64,000 nucleotides of DNA from assembly GCF_034702125.1 (NCBI RefSeq), contig NW_026945731.1, forward strand, positions 1-64,000, in the 5' to 3' direction. The notes below the pieces were generated by a model. The model searched no databases. It was not told the DNA's origin and saw only the letters and a program-made list of their open reading frames with translations. Of the stretch, positions 41,830-60,811 are shown piece by piece. This stretch comes from Engraulis encrasicolus. Its lineage: Eukaryota; Chordata; Actinopteri; Clupeiformes; Engraulidae. Made by a program: the position numbers and the translations under genes. Numbering within the stretch: the first letter of the stretch is position 1; each line of letters begins with the position of its first letter.

Positions 41830-43430
41830 TCTACTTCTCCTTTCTTTCTTGTATTTTATGTAGTTGACACCAAAAGAGGTCAATAATTGAGCTGTGATAA
41901 TGTTTACTCGGACATGGATAGTACTCAGGGCCAGGGTATTTCTTAGAGGCTACCTCTACATGCAGACCACTGCAGGACAGGGGAGGGTGGACTGATGTGT
42001 GTATTTACGCTACCTCATATGAACATGCATACTTATATTATATGGACCTAATCCTTAAAACCTGTGATGTGAGATGCGGTGCGAAACTCACAGGTGCCTA
42101 GCACACCACCTCTCTTAGATTTGAGTTTCTCATTAAAAAGTCATGCATAATGGTAAAGTAAATGGATTGAAGTGGGTTGAAACAACTATACATGTATACT
42201 AAGCCTCAATTGGCTGATAAATTGTTTGTTTAGGAATAGCCACAACACACACAATCACTACTGTACACATCCACGAGTTATGAATCTATACTGTGGTAGT
42301 GATGATAGTAATTACAATAATACGGTGATATAACTAGCAATGCACTCATAGTGAGGTGTATTGCTACACACATAGTTAAATTGTTTAAGCAGACAACTGG
42401 AAGGACTACGAAGGCGGATACGCGAGATAACACTTAACTGGTTTATTGGATAACCATAGCTGTACATCGGTGCACTACCTAACACGGCAGGTGCAGGAGA
42501 GAGAGCGAGCGCCTAGAGGCGCAGTACCTTTTGTACCTCACGGAACAGCCAATGAAAACACATCATTCACCAGTACCAAAATAAAAGTATCACCAATACT
42601 AAAATAATAATCCTGTGTGTTGGAACACCACACATAGAGTGTTTTTTTAAGCCTTGTATTTGTGGAGTTAGAAACTGGAATCACCACCAAAATGTATTTT
42701 TCATTTCCAACAGCTCGACAAAATTTTATCAAAATCTATTCTTATAAATCAAGGGCACTACAGAAAAACAACAATAAAAAATAGACAATTATTTTAAGAA
42801 GAAAAGAGAAGAGAAAAAATAATTAAACACCATTTGCAACTTTGAACATGTAGGTCTTTTGTTTTGTATTTTGCGAGTCCTGTGATGATAATTCAGAGGG
42901 CATGGAGTTCCATAATTCAAGAGGAATATCAGAGAAAGACCTGGGTTTGTATGATGTAATGTATGATGGTGCAGTTCTGTAGAGAGCTTTAAGAGTCAAG
43001 ATTGAGTTAGCAGGGGACTGTGTGCCGGTGCTAATTCATACTGCAGAGTTTTAGATGAGTTGAAGGTGGTGAGTGAGGTTGGTTGGGATGCTTGATAGAA
43101 CTACATGTATATTGTAGTATATTGTAAACTCTTCACAGCAAATCTGGAGTCTGGGGAAGTTCCTGAAAAAGCTGTTCAACACAAATAACTGATGTAAACG
43201 GATGAGATGAAAGGGGGCTGTCTAGGGTTGTCCGGTGGCAAAATATATTGAAACGATGACTGCTGAGTAAAAAACACATTGTTAGTAAGCGAGGTAAAAA
43301 AAAAAGCACCTATCTCGTAAATATTGCTGTTTTGAATTGCTAAGTCCCACGCACACACATACACAAAATAGTCTCACTCAACAAAAGCATATGTGAATGC
43401 TGATTCAGCATCTACCTCTGCATTTGCACA
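41830..43430. other. intergenic between genes B and C
   Basis: 41840-42000 is the paralogue of the gene A 3' flank. Around 42830-43100, phrases such as ggagttccataattcaag resemble decayed fish LINE sequence, without a usable ORF. No gene seen. Confidence 0.45.
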
Positions 43431-43585
43431 TCAGGCCTATAGAGGGTGGGAGATCACATCACAAGTTTCACTTCTCTTTGTTTCCTTCCCGTGGTTGACT
43501 TATTGCATGACCTATATATTTACACAAACCTACATTTAGTCTCCTGAGTCATTTACTCTTGTCTTCACAAGGCAACAGGAGAGGA

Positions 43586-49055
<5,470 letters not shown>

Positions 49056-49073
49056 ACCAGAGGTGCAGAACCT

Positions 49074-49325
49074 TAGCCTGATTATCATCGACATTCAAAT
49101 CTCTTCAAAACTTGGTCTGATCAAGAACATAACAATTAACATTTCCCAAACATCATGGTTGACCTGCCTCCTTTGGTTTGCTTATGGTTTGCTTATGGTA
49201 TGCCTCCCGACACAGTGAAAGGAGTTCCCGTATTTTCGGGAATTCAGAAAGTACTTGCATTGCTCTTGACCTGACTAGTTGCAACACGGAAGGTGTTGCA
49301 TCACTAGGACGGCACAGCCTGGCTA
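49074..49325 (+). repeat. dispersed repeat, copy 1
   Basis: The text agcctgattatcatcgac through ggcacagcctggcta is collinear with 57133-57377. It begins 20 bp after the gene C stop, so it forms part of the 3' UTR. Class not determined. Confidence 0.75.
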
Positions 49326-50320
49326 GCAGAACCTTTCTCATTAAAGTGGCCAGTTAAAATTCCTCCAAGGGCTGTAAACGTCCCACGAGGGCCATACTAA
49401 GAACACAACCAGGATTTCCACCTGCACTTTATGCCTGTATTGGAGGCGGCCACCTTTACAACAGACCCCACTTTGTCTTGGTCCCCTGCAATATAACTTA
49501 ATTGCATTGCAAATGTAATTTCTAAGATTCCTTTACAAAACATGTCATATGTCATGTGAAGGTGGTGCACAACATTAAAATTATATCATGGGTCCAGATA
49601 AGACGGACTCAACGCCCTCGAGACGTTGGTTGCCCACCCCCGTCATGGACACAAACCAGAGAGCAGGTTTTTTTATCCTGCTTTTCAATGAAAGCTCTGC
49701 TTATTACTGGGAATTATGTCAGAATTTTTGTTTTTCATTGAACTTTGAGATCTTCAACAATGAAAAAAGGTTTATATATATGAATTTATGTAATAAGGTT
49801 ATGTATGTTGCCTTTGCCCATTTTATGTTTGACTGTATATTTGATATCATTTATGTGCAACTCTGGGTTAAACAAACTATTTTGCTAAATATATTTAGTT
49901 TTTCAAATATTTTTGTTGTGGTATCCATGATTTACTTGCAATTTTGCCATGAATGATAAAAGCCTATAACCTACAGAACTCCATGGATTATAACAGCTTC
50001 TAACCCTCCCTCCTCAAGGCCCATGCCAGGTGTGAGGTGTGTCATGAACACAGTGAAGTTCATTCGCTTATTCCAGAAGTTCCTCTGTCATTGAGGACAC
50101 AGAGGTCATGTCCTCTGTTTTTTTTTTTTTTCAGAAAATTAAAATTTATCTGTGATGAAAATCGATCTATGATCAACAACGATACAACCCCATTTATCCT
50201 CAAGACAGAGATTCATAAAAACAAACTTAAGAGTTTGACTGAGGAGTTTGAAGCATTCTAACTGTAGGCGTACAGTGTGCAATATTTGACCTCTGTATTT
50301 GAAAATGTCTCATTACGGCC
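49326..50320. other. gene C 3' flank, no gene
   Basis: AT-rich, no clear polyadenylation signal assigned. A segment at about 50085-50135 is an inverted partial match to 59465-59510. Confidence 0.4.
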
Positions 50321-50755
50321 CTGGTCATGAACACTGCAGAGTTCACTAGCTGTTACAGAAATGTCTCTCTCATGTTGTCAGTGTCAAGATGAAACTAAAA
50401 TAAGGATGATATGACCAGAGGCCTACTGAGACCTCTTTGCTTCAGCTCATATCCACTTTTACCGCAAGACCACAGTGAAGTGAAACCATATATTTTAAAC
50501 TTTGCATGTAAAACCATGGCTGGCAAAAGCCTAAATGCCATGGCACTCCATGGTTCATGGTAGCTTGTAATCCAGCTGTACATATGAAAGGCCACACATG
50601 TATTGTATGGTGAGCACTCAAGAGTTCATTAGCTGTTCCAGAAGTTTCTCTGTCATGTTGTCAGTGTCAGGACGAAACTGAAATAAGGATGGACAGAGGC
50701 CTATTGCGGCAGTGCCTGGGGCTTGGAGCTGGAGCTCATATCCCTTTTGTCACTG
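50040..50755. repeat. diverged tandem repeat, about 285-bp period
   Basis: Copies near 50050, 50330 and 50620 share the order agagttcattagctgttcca, ctctgtcatgttgtcagtgt, gaaactgaaataaggatg and cagaggcctattg. The first copy is the most decayed. Confidence 0.65.
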
Positions 50756-51879
50756 TTCATTTGGGTCGATGCCTCAGTCTCAACTCATGTCATTTGAGTT
50801 TTTGACAGTCCATACTGTAGAAGGAGATTGTAGGGGACATGAGAGCTTAATGTGAAGATATAAACTCCAATAGGTGCATTCGATTTTCTGCATCGTCTAC
50901 ATGCGCATGCAGACAGCAATGCATTCTGGATGAAAATGTTGCACGATGGTTAGAATTCCTGTCCTGTCCGAATTTCAATCATGTTGTGACGACGACGTGA
51001 CATGTCACATGGTGTCAAACTATCACGGGATCAATGTGACTGCAGACGGACCTCGCAACAGTTGCTGCAGTTATCCCCGTAGATGCTCGTCTGCATACCG
51101 CCTCTGCAGTGACGCACCCCTGAACTGGTTGGCCAAAAGTTCACTCACGTGTGTGTAGGCACGTTAATCCGCAACCCTATATTTTTTGCACAGCACCCCT
51201 ACTTCAACTCCTCCTCGCCACCTGTCCCCCCACATTTCACACGTGGTGTGCTCGTAGATCAAACTGGTGCGAGCTCATCGTCTCGTGCAAATTTGTGGTC
51301 GACTTTAAATGTGCTGTGTTTAACACCACCCACGCCGTGATGGCAAGTTCTCGCTGATGTAAGCACCATCAGACGCACTCTGAAGAAGGTGTAACAATAC
51401 TGATATGTTAGTCGGGTGTTTGCACATAATAAAAACCTAAAACTAAGCTGCAGAGTGCTCCAGCCTCTACTTTTAAGTGAAGTTTGTCCCACTTTGATGT
51501 ACCTGCAAGCTGAGGGGTGATGCATAATTGTACTGTGACTTCTCGCTGATGTACGTTGGTCGACAGCCGCACCAAATCGATCACACCTATCCTCTATCAT
51601 GGCTTTCTTTTTGTTTTCCTTTTTGATATTTTTTGGTAGACGCTTAAAGACGCTGAAGAAGGCTTAGGCCGAAACGTGTGTCTGTCTGCTAACCCAGTAT
51701 TAAAACTGCAAGAAATTGATCCGGGAGTGCGGCTTTTTTACTATACTTGTCAAGGTCCGCTAACCATCTTCCACGTTCATTGTGGATTCTCTATTATTAT
51801 CTCGCCTATTTTGTCTTTGCAAAGGTTTCTCAGAATTAGAATTGTAGAGTAGAGTAGAGTAGAGTAGAGTAGAATTAGT
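50756..51879. other. intergenic with undefined repeats
   Basis: Phrases such as tgaagaaggcttaggccgaa followed by acgtgtgtctg (51650-51690), and the related tgatgaaggtctaaggaccg at 58436, are typical of a vertebrate retroelement end (possibly Penelope-like), but the element is not delimited. A tagag repeat is at 51843-51870. Confidence 0.4.
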
Positions 51880-52690
51880 GTGATGGGCAAGAGTAGTGGT
51901 GCAAAAAACCCTGAATGTTTCATACGTCGACTGAAAGGATGCCTCGTCTTGTGCATGGCTTATAAGGCAGCTGAATTGTGAACTTAAAGCTATCCGAGCT
52001 AATGCTCGTTCTACTGGCAGTTTGTCTTGTTGCAAGTCCAGATCTTTAACTTTGTCTGCTCATTTGTCGCCAGGGATGGAGCACAGCAAGGCCCAACTGT
52101 TGCTTACCCACTTGATCAAGTGAAACCTACCACTGGCACATGACGCTGTCAGCTCCTTCACAAGATTCACAGCTTCCTCTTCAGTGGCAACTGACGCCAA
52201 ACAGTCGTCCACATAGAAGTTGTTAAAGACTGTCTCTCTGCCTAAAACTCAGTAGCACTCTGATTAGCATGTTTGTAAGGTTTGGCCCTTGTAATAGTCT
52301 GGCGTTCAGTGACACTCCTTGCTATGTTGCCATATAGAGTCGAACACAACCCTCAACTTTTTCTTTTCGGGGAGGTACACCCCCAAGGTGAAGGATGAAT
52401 CACACTTCTTCACTGCCCTTATCAGTGTTTTGTTCATCTTCACCCATTTCACAAGTTCACATAATTCTTCATCAAGACGTGTATATTCTCCAAAACATCT
52501 TTCTTACTTAATCAGAATGTCCCATTTTAAGCTTTCAACATTACAGTCATCTGGTGTCAATGTTTCTATCGCATTTCATTGCATTAATTCCTCACAGCTT
52601 CTTAACTCTTTCAATGAATTCTCAGACAGTCCTGAAAAGACTGAAGATCAATGACTTTCTGCCGCGCTGAACAATCCTTTGGACATTTGC
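51880..52690 (-). pseudogene. BEL/Pao retrotransposon pol relic
   Basis: The minus strand contains KKKLRVVFDS-like, GPNLTNMLIRVLLSFRQ, then NNFYVDDCLASVATEEEAV (the YVDD catalytic box), GRFHLIKWVSNSWALL and LPVERALARIA, in the order of BEL/Pao reverse transcriptase. Frames change and stops intervene. The segment between LLSFRQ and NNFYVDD is much too short for an intact RT, so an internal deletion is present near 52235. No LTRs found. Confidence 0.8.
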
Positions 52691-52743
52691 TTTCGGTTTC
52701 CATCATTCGTTTAGCAGGGTAACTGGTGGGCTAGTTAACATAG

Positions 52744-52994
52744 CTGGGGCAGATTAAGATGGCTTGGTGCCCCTATGGTACAGGATGCTGGAAATGTACA
52801 TAGACGTCACAATTACGAGATAGAAGTTAAGGATAACATGTCTGCCAACTGTACTCAACACCACAGCTGAATGTTTCAACATTGCATTGTTGTCACAATT
52901 CTGTGATTTTTGACTTTTGGCCAATCAGGGCCCCCTTGGCAGGTGGGGCCCATAGGCTGCAGCCATATCTAGCCTGTGCATTAATCTGGCCCTG
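52744..52994. mobile_element. hAT-like element, single-unit relative of 55-649
   Basis: Starts ctggggcagattaagatgg and ends attaatctggccctg (inverted repeats). Near its right end is one copy of ggctgcagccatatctagcc, the core of the 37-bp minisatellite unit at 158-636. Confidence 0.75.
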
Positions 52995-53820
52995 ATAGCA
53001 GGCTAACCGAAATGGAGAGAGAATATCAGACCTGACCCAGGGGAAGCTTGCTTCAGCCAACGGTGCAGACGAGATGTTTCTTTAAAAGCTTCAATTCCTC
53101 TGAAACCTGTCTTCTTACTGAACTAGCAGCTTCCAGCTTCTTGTGTGCTCCGCTTGGCTCGGTAGCTCAGTCCCTCTTGGCTTCGGCGACTCTTTTGACT
53201 TGAATGTGAGTGCTGATGGCTCACTAGACTTGAACCTCAAAGTATTTTCAGACACGTCACGACACATACCACATACCACCTAGGGCCTACCAAAAATAAA
53301 AGTCTTGAATCCGAAACATATGTTTGATGTCTTTCTTTACTGAACCTGAAAAATGTACAAAACAAAAATGAATTCTTAACTCCTATATAATTTACATCAC
53401 AAAATGTATCAAAATGTGCCGGTCAAAAAACTGATGCTATGATCCTGTGGCTTTCGGCCTCTATTCTGGCATTCTTCATGCGTCATGATGGTTTTATATT
53501 AAGTCAGCAGCCAATCAAAAAGCACCATCTAGTCCCCTGGTAAACTGCTACATGACTAAATAAATTTTAGGGTAGCAGGAAAAGTATAGGAAAAACGCAA
53601 CAAATAATTGAATACATTTCACCAAAATAAAACAAAAATAAGCTGAGCATTATTCCCATTAAGTAGTAACTGTGTTGTAATGTATAGCATCTCTGAATAT
53701 TACTACTATTATCTTTACTTTTTATATATTTCCCAGTGGGACACTGACTCACATGCCTAGACTAGGGTAGTGAATGGGGCGCACAGAAAAAAAATGTGTG
53801 GCAAGATCCGTGTCAGGGGT
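52995..53820. other. intergenic, nothing recognised
   Basis: No supportable ORF or repeat. Confidence 0.4.
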
Positions 53821-53906
53821 AGCCTGGCTCTCGCGAGACCCCCAGTGCTTCGTGCATCTTCGTTACACTTCGTGGATGAATATCCATCTGCGTGAGAACC
53901 AGGTTA
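53821..53906. mobile_element. 86-bp MITE
   Basis: Ends agcctggctctcgcgag and the reverse complement of acctggttctcacgcag are inverted repeats. Confidence 0.6.
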
Positions 53907-54267
53907 TGTCAGGGGGGCCTTGGCCTTGGCTGGCCTTGCCATCGTAAAGTTTGGGAACCCCTGGAATAGTACCAGGGCTGATAGTATTCAGGCTCCATGC
54001 CTGATTTCAGTCTTGACAGAGTTTGCAAAAATAAAAACATTGATAATAATTAGCCATTAGGTTATTCTTATCTTAGAAAGTGTTACAGGTTCTGGGTTTT
54101 CTTCTACTATCAGGCTTGAATTATGGTCATACACAGGCTATTAAATGTTTGAATAATGTGTCAAAATAGGCCTACGTTACGTCACTATGCAGTATCTTGT
54201 CGTCGTCGTTAGAGCAGGGGGAAAAGTTCAGGCTCAGGATTTTTTCTCTTATGTGTTTTCTCTCCTC

Positions 54268-54271
<4 letters not shown>

Positions 54272-54341
<70 letters not shown>
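54272..54341. repeat. (CT)n microsatellite
   Basis: About 35 CT units. Confidence 0.97.
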
Positions 54342-54345
<4 letters not shown>

Positions 54346-54372
54346 TAGCCTATGTATATAGGATATGTGTTA

Positions 54373-54475
<103 letters not shown>

Positions 54476-54779
54476 TGGATGTGTGTCGTTTAAAGAAAGT
54501 CAGGGTACAGTTCCTGCTGACGCCATTCTCTTCTCTCTGTTTTTAGCGTATGCACCTTTTTGCAGCCCGCCCATAGTGTCTCTATCTTACAATGCTAGCG
54601 TGACAAACAAAGGCTCAATTAGACCCCTGGTCTTCTCTCTAAAACCACACAGTATTTCCGCTACTTAAAAAAAAGAAATACATGCTTGTCTGACAAGCGA
54701 GCAAGGGCTGCACACACACTTCCTGTCCTTAACATGTGCCAAGTGGAAACATGCCTCCAATTCTTTAAAAACAACTTAA

Positions 54780-55045
54780 AGGGACACTGTGCAGGAAATA
54801 GTCAAAAAAGGTACTGCAACTATGCTGCTCATTGAAACTGGGCTGCCTATTGCCACATTTGATCTTTACATGAAAGTGTACTAAGTAATAAACAAATATT
54901 TTCTAGTATGGTCCAAGTAGAGTCATTTTTGCAGCTAAAATGTCTATTTTCGGAAATTCAAAATGACGGACCATGGAGAAGATCCCCTTTTCATGTATGA
55001 AAAGTAAAATTTTTCCAGTCATAATGAATACTTAGAATTGTAGTA
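54780..55045. mobile_element. partial reversed copy of the 34036 element
   Basis: TTAA at 54776 followed by agggacactgtgcaggaaat. It is collinear with the reverse complement of 34385 back to about 34130, then diverges. Confidence 0.7.
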
Positions 55046-55074
55046 GACTGTGAGAGGCCTTCAGGAGTGCATTT

Positions 55075-55190
55075 CTCGACAGCGTCATTGCTAATTAAGT
55101 TACTTACTTGGTTGCAATGCAATTTTCCATTGCAAACTTACTAAGTTGTTGTTAACTGCTTAGCAACAATGTTTTCGAGAAACAGGGTCC
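55075..55190. mobile_element. MITE related to 6459-6576
   Basis: Ends gcatttctcgac and ttttcgagaaac; interior gcaatgcaattttccattgc. Confidence 0.5.
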
Positions 55191-55248
55191 TGGTCAGTTC
55201 AGCAGCCACCGCTGAGGACAACACATCAGAGCAGCACAGAGGATGTGA

Positions 55249-55250
<2 letters not shown>

Positions 55251-55325
<75 letters not shown>
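55251..55325. repeat. (GT)n microsatellite
   Basis: About 37 GT units. Confidence 0.97.
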
Positions 55326-55327
<2 letters not shown>

Positions 55328-55717
55328 TGAGGTGGGGGGGGGCAGAGGTGTTTATGAAGGCTAAAGGGAAACCAGCAGAGGTAGACGCATACTGAGTATT
55401 GGCATATCAAATAGATACGTATATGACAAGGCACTATGTTGTCACAGACTATCATATCTACATCAGTCCATTTTAGTTGTGCTGTGGGTCAATGTAGGCT
55501 TGTGAGAGAAAACAGGTGTAGTGCAAATGGGCGGCTTGTGGTCGAGAGAAGGCCAAAGCTGACAGTGTCTGAAACTGCATTCATGTTGTTCGGGTTTTGT
55601 TCAAATTACTAGCCTACTCTACAAGAATGTAGGCAAAATGGTAGGCTACATTTTATGCAACTGCTACTGCACTCTACTCAGAAAACATAAAATCAAGAAA
55701 CACTAAAGGCAAAAAAA

Positions 55718-55857
55718 GAATAGAAAACTAAGATGAAATACAATCAAGAATAAACTTGTCAAACATCTTATGTGAACATATATCAAAGTAGAATAGAAAA
55801 CTAAGTTGAAATACAATCAAGAATAAACTTGTCAAACATCTTATGTGAACATATAAC
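55718..55857. repeat. 73-bp tandem duplication
   Basis: Two copies from gaatagaaaactaag to cttatgtgaacatata, differing at about one base. Confidence 0.9.
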
Positions 55858-55997
55858 TGAGATAGGCCTAGTGGTTCCCCCATCATTTGTTCGGTGTGCA
55901 TGCAGCACAAAGGAAGGGGTGAAAGTTTAGAGCCCTGGCCTAAAACCACACAGTGTTTTCCGCTGCTTTTGATGTCTTCTTTGAAACAGCGCATTGG

Positions 55998-56155
55998 TCT
56001 GTTTTAACCCCTTAGCACAGAGCCTGTGTTATAACCTTACTGTCACCAAAATTGTAATGGCTATGTCTTAATCTGTTACCTAAGGCTCTCGGCACTGTCA
56101 TAGCAATGTTGTTATGATGTAGTTGAGTATTTTCAGCAAATAGAATAGGCCTCAT
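55998..56155 (+). repeat. uninterrupted copy of the 9812 repeat
   Basis: Collinear with 9820-9929 plus 10903-10940 and lacking the intervening element. Confidence 0.75.
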
Positions 56156-56479
56156 CTGCAATAAGAGGCTACGATGCTATCTCGCTTTACACACGCCAGG
56201 TTGCATCTGATGTTTAAAAGTGTGTCAAGGCAAGTTAAGGAATCCCGCCGACCTTAAAATATATTGTTGTATCATAGAGCAGATAATTAAAAAAGTCAAA
56301 CCCTACAAGAGTCATCAATTCAACTAATTAAAAAGCCTTAAAAAGTCAACCATATATCTTGGGGTGCTGTGTTGCAGTTCTAACATGTTGTATCATACAG
56401 TGCACATCTATGATGAAAAGTAACATTTTCAACAATATTTCGATAGGCATACAAGCTATTTCCAAAATAAGCGTACGTT

Positions 56480-56705
56480 TAATCAGAGGTTTCCAAAGTA
56501 AAAGTAAAAAACAGGTGAAAGTCCAAACCAGGTCATTTATCTGAGGAACAAGACTTGGTAGACTTGTGCACTTGTTTTACGATCAGCTGACTCTGCACTG
56601 GTTGGATCAAGTTTGTTTTGGGTCCTTGATAGGGTTTCAGTGTTTTTCAGTTACAACACAGTCTATCTATCCTGTTACAATGGAGTAAATGGTGTAACAG
56701 CTATG
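56480..56705. mobile_element. hAT fragment, empty site for the LTR element
   Basis: The order caaagtaaaagtaaaaaaca, gatcagctgactctgcac, agtgtttttcagt, acaatggagtaaatggtg matches 25305-25506 joined to 32677-32690. It is truncated on the right by the SINE at 56710. Confidence 0.75.
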
Positions 56706-56709
56706 TAAT

Positions 56710-57027
56710 GGGCAGTCATGGGTGAGCGGTTAGGGCGTCAGACTTGCATCCCAGAGGTTGCCGGTTCGACTCCTGACCTGCCAGGTTGGTGGGGGGAGTA
56801 ATCAACCAGTGCTCTCCCCCATCCTCCTCCATGACTGAGGTACCCTGAGCATGGTACCGTCCCACCGCACTGCTCCCCATGGGGCGCCACTGAGGGCTGC
56901 CCCTTGCAAGGGTGAGGCATAAATGCAATTTCGTTGTGTGCAGTGTGCAGTGTTCACTTGTGTGCTGTGTCACAATGACTATGGGAGTTGGAGTTTCCCA
57001 ATGGGCTTCACTTCACGCTTTCACTGT
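56710..57027 (+). mobile_element. tRNA-derived SINE, best-preserved copy
   Basis: gggcagtcatgggtgagcgg (A-box region), ggttgccggttcgactcc (B box), then the body shared with 11715 and 60368. Confidence 0.85.
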
Positions 57028-57132
57028 AATACCATGCACTAGTGCTGTACTTGCATCACAAAATTACGTTAACTTTTGACATCTCTGAATCTGATAGAGC
57101 ATCTATTTATTGCATATTTATTAATAATGTTA

Positions 57133-57377
57133 GCCTGATTATCATCGACTTTCAAATCTCTTCAAGACTTGGTTTGACCAAGAGCATAACAATTAACATT
57201 TCCCAAACGGTATGGTTGACCCATCTCCCTTGGTTTGCTAATGGTTGTTTGCTCCCTCTCAAAGTGGGAGGAGTTCCAGTTTTTTCGGGAGTTCAAAATA
57301 ATGTTTGTATTGTTCTTGGCCTGACTAGAGGTAACGCTGAGGGTGTGGCGTCACTAGGAGGGCACAGCCTGGCTATA
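57133..57377 (+). repeat. dispersed repeat, copy 2
   Basis: Collinear with 49074-49325. Confidence 0.75.
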
Positions 57378-57424
57378 ATAATGTGACATATGACATATCT
57401 GTCCATTTTTCAAGTCAAACTGCA

Positions 57425-57500
57425 TAGTCAAGTCAAGTCAGCTTTTATTTTCAGTTTCTTCATATGCACAGGTCATACAAGGACATGCTGAAGTCATAGG
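57425..57500 (-). mobile_element. LINE 3' end, minus
   Basis: gtcaagtcaagtcagctttt then cagtttcttcatatgcacag, matching 7676. Confidence 0.55.
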
Positions 57501-57549
57501 ACATGTTCACATGCATGTTACCACCACACATGCTTTCCACCATCTGAAA

Positions 57550-57735
57550 CAGATTTGTTTATCTTGGTGTCATCAGACCACAGGACATGGTTCCAGCAAT
57601 TCATATCCTTAGCCTGTTGGTCTCTGATGAGACCACGCTAAACACATTTGCTAGATGGTGTCAAGCATGTGCCGTGGCAACAGAATGAGAAGTACAAAGA
57701 AAAGTGTCCCATGATTACAGTCCAGAATGGTAGTG
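57550..57735. pseudogene. Tc1/mariner transposase relic, rearranged
   Basis: The minus strand at 57550-57600 encodes a VLWSDDTKIN-like motif (Tc1 WSDETKI box). The plus strand at 57655-57735 encodes VKHV, QQNEKYKEKCP-like residues that follow that box in Tc1 transposases. The two pieces are in opposite orientations, so the relic is rearranged. Confidence 0.55.
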
Positions 57736-57761
57736 GTAGCCTACTTACTAGGTTTGGGATT

Positions 57762-57940
57762 GCATGAATGCAATTGCATTTATGCCTCACCTGTGCAAGG
57801 GGGCAACCCCAAAAGGCACTCCAAGTGAGTAGCGGGAGGGTACCATGCTCAGGGTACCTTGGTCATGGAGGAGGATGGGGGGCGGGGAGCACTGGTTCAT
57901 TAGACTACTTCCCCCACCAACCTGGAGGGTCTGGAGGAAT
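57762..57940 (-). mobile_element. SINE fragment, minus orientation
   Basis: tgcatttatgcctcacc then ctcagggtaccttggtcatg and accaacctggagggtc are the reverse of the SINE body. Confidence 0.7.
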
Positions 57941-60250
57941 ATTGCTCAAAAGGGTGTAACCTTTATCTATTGGTGACGAGGATGCAGTTTGAAAGTCAGC
58001 CTGACAACTGTCAAAACAGTGAAATATTCAATAGTCTTCTGTTTCTTAACTGATGCTTCGAATTTACAAATCAACAATGTGGGTGTTGTTTATTCTTACC
58101 AAATAACATCATGACTACAAAGGCAGATCAAACGGATCCCAATGGCTCGCAGCAACACCACCAAGTCCCTCTGGTGGACAAAGGAGGTATTTCTCATGCA
58201 GGAAATTCTCATGCAGGACTATACAGGGGCTTGGGACCATTATGCAATAGAAAACAACGTGTCAATGACCTCCTCATAACTGCAAAATAAATTGCAGTAA
58301 CCACAATTGTTTTAAATATTTCATTTTATTGCAAATCATTTAAAATACAAATTGAAGTCTATGTTAGAACAGTTGCTTTGTTAGACTGGCCCACAGTTTA
58401 ACAGATTTACTCACTAAATCACTAAAGCCTGCCTGATGAAGGTCTAAGGACCGAAAGCTTGCAAGTCAAGTAAAGCTTCTTTGCACAAAAAATAGACCTG
58501 AAGTGTGCGGATTGTCTCCTTTTTAAACAGAAGTTTCTACTGAATCCTGCACCTTCTAAACAGATGAGCGGTGGCCTATTACAACTTCAGTTAGAATTCA
58601 CTTCAGAAAATAAAATAACTATACTGTAAAATTGAATGGTTGCCACTGTAGGAGCCATTCTCTCCCTCATATCAGTTAATTTATTCTGCCCCCTGCAGGC
58701 GAAATATGCTATAATGGGTGGTTACCTTGAAGCGGTGTGGCTGACAAGGAGTGCAGTCTTTGACCTCTCACACATTTGTTGACAAAACTATTCTTGAAAA
58801 TTGTCTTTGTTGCATTGAGTTGTGTAGCTACTATTTAGCCATAAGTACAATAAGTGTTAGTTGGACCTGGCATATGTCGTATACAATGATGTGAGAAACC
58901 CTGAAACAGTTCCATTTTTTTATATGGGGGGAAAGTGATGATTGTGTACATTTTAAATGGATCCATGTCTAAAATACAACTTCACTGATTTTATGTGCCC
59001 TATAGTGTTGCACACAAACAACTACTGAAGTTGTTCACGCTAAGACTAGGCTTGGAAGAGTCCAGATCTCCAAGCAAACTTCAGAGCTGTTGTTGGTACT
59101 TTTCTGCTGCATTTTCTCATTTGGTGACTCATAATGAAAGCCCACCTTGGAAACCCCCTAAGAGGCTACAGATTATTCTGGCGTATGGGCATGCATGCAT
59201 ACTCCTGCATATAATAGACCCGGGTGGCTGGCCTCACAATCAGGGCCGTAACGAGACATTTTCAAATACAGAGGTCAAATACTGTGTGCTTTACTGCATA
59301 CTGCACATTTAGAATGCTTCATACTCTTCAGTCAAACTCTTTAGTTTGTTTTTTATTCATCCCTGCCTTGAGGATGGCATGAGGGTGGTGTGACTGAATT
59401 TATCATTGTTGATCATACATCGATTTTCATCATAGATAAATGTTACATTTCTGAGAAAAAATACCGAGGACATGACCTCTGTCTCCTCAATGGTAGTTAC
59501 GGCCATGCTCATAACGTGTGTGATATTGGTATTGATTCTGTTGTAAAGATGCTCATGTGGAAAAAGCCTGCAATATAGGCTCCTGCAGTTTCATATGGCA
59601 ATAACAGTCCATACAACAGTATTACCAAATGCAAGACTTTAGACATTTCAAAATAAGTTTGTTATAGTACACAGCAGTTTTTATTTTCATTTTTTTTTTA
59701 AATTATGGCCACCTCCAAAACAGAACATTCACAAAAGCTTTTCCCCTTTCCTTTTCCCGTTCTTTGAACCAATGAAGACCCAGCAATGAACCTGTTTATA
59801 CTAATTAGCATATTACTGTAGAAAAAGTAAGGGGGAGACAAGGCAGAGAGTTGGGCTCACATTGACTCATGCATGTGCACAAACTGACAGGACTGCTGGA
59901 ACTGCTATCTCATGGGTGCTGGTTAAGTGGTGATGATTACTTGGGGTGGATGGGAGCCATTGGGGGAAATGAGGCTGTTGCAGCTTGTTGGATGAAATTG
60001 ATTTAAACTTGAACAGATCTTGTGCATGGGAGCCTTTTGGGGGCAGGAGTCCTTTAATTGCAAACACTTTGACCATTAACCTTGACTATTCTCCTCAAAG
60101 AATCTCTACATTTTGACTGATTGATTTGTATTTTGTATTTCCATTTTTTTGTATTTCGTCAGATGTTTTTGCACAGATGCCTACTTTCACTCTAATTTTC
60201 ACATTATTTTCATGTTAATTTACACAAGTTAAAAAAGGCTTTCCCACTTT
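57941..60250. other. intergenic, no gene recognised
   Basis: About 2.3 kb without a convincing ORF. Contains the retroelement-end phrase at 58436 and a polymorphic-looking T run at 59690. Confidence 0.45.
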
Positions 60251-60254
60251 TATG

Positions 60255-60771
<517 letters not shown>

Positions 60772-60811
60772 CGATCTGAGCTGCTCTGCACAGGCTGTTT
60801 TACATGTAGTA

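Noticed and set aside
50946..51158. 70-codon ORF as a small secreted cysteine-rich protein
   Set aside because: No signal peptide or splice structure; surrounding sequence looks like dispersed repeat.
59867..60076. 69-codon minus-strand ORF
   Set aside because: No domain, no splice or promoter context; length is within chance expectation.
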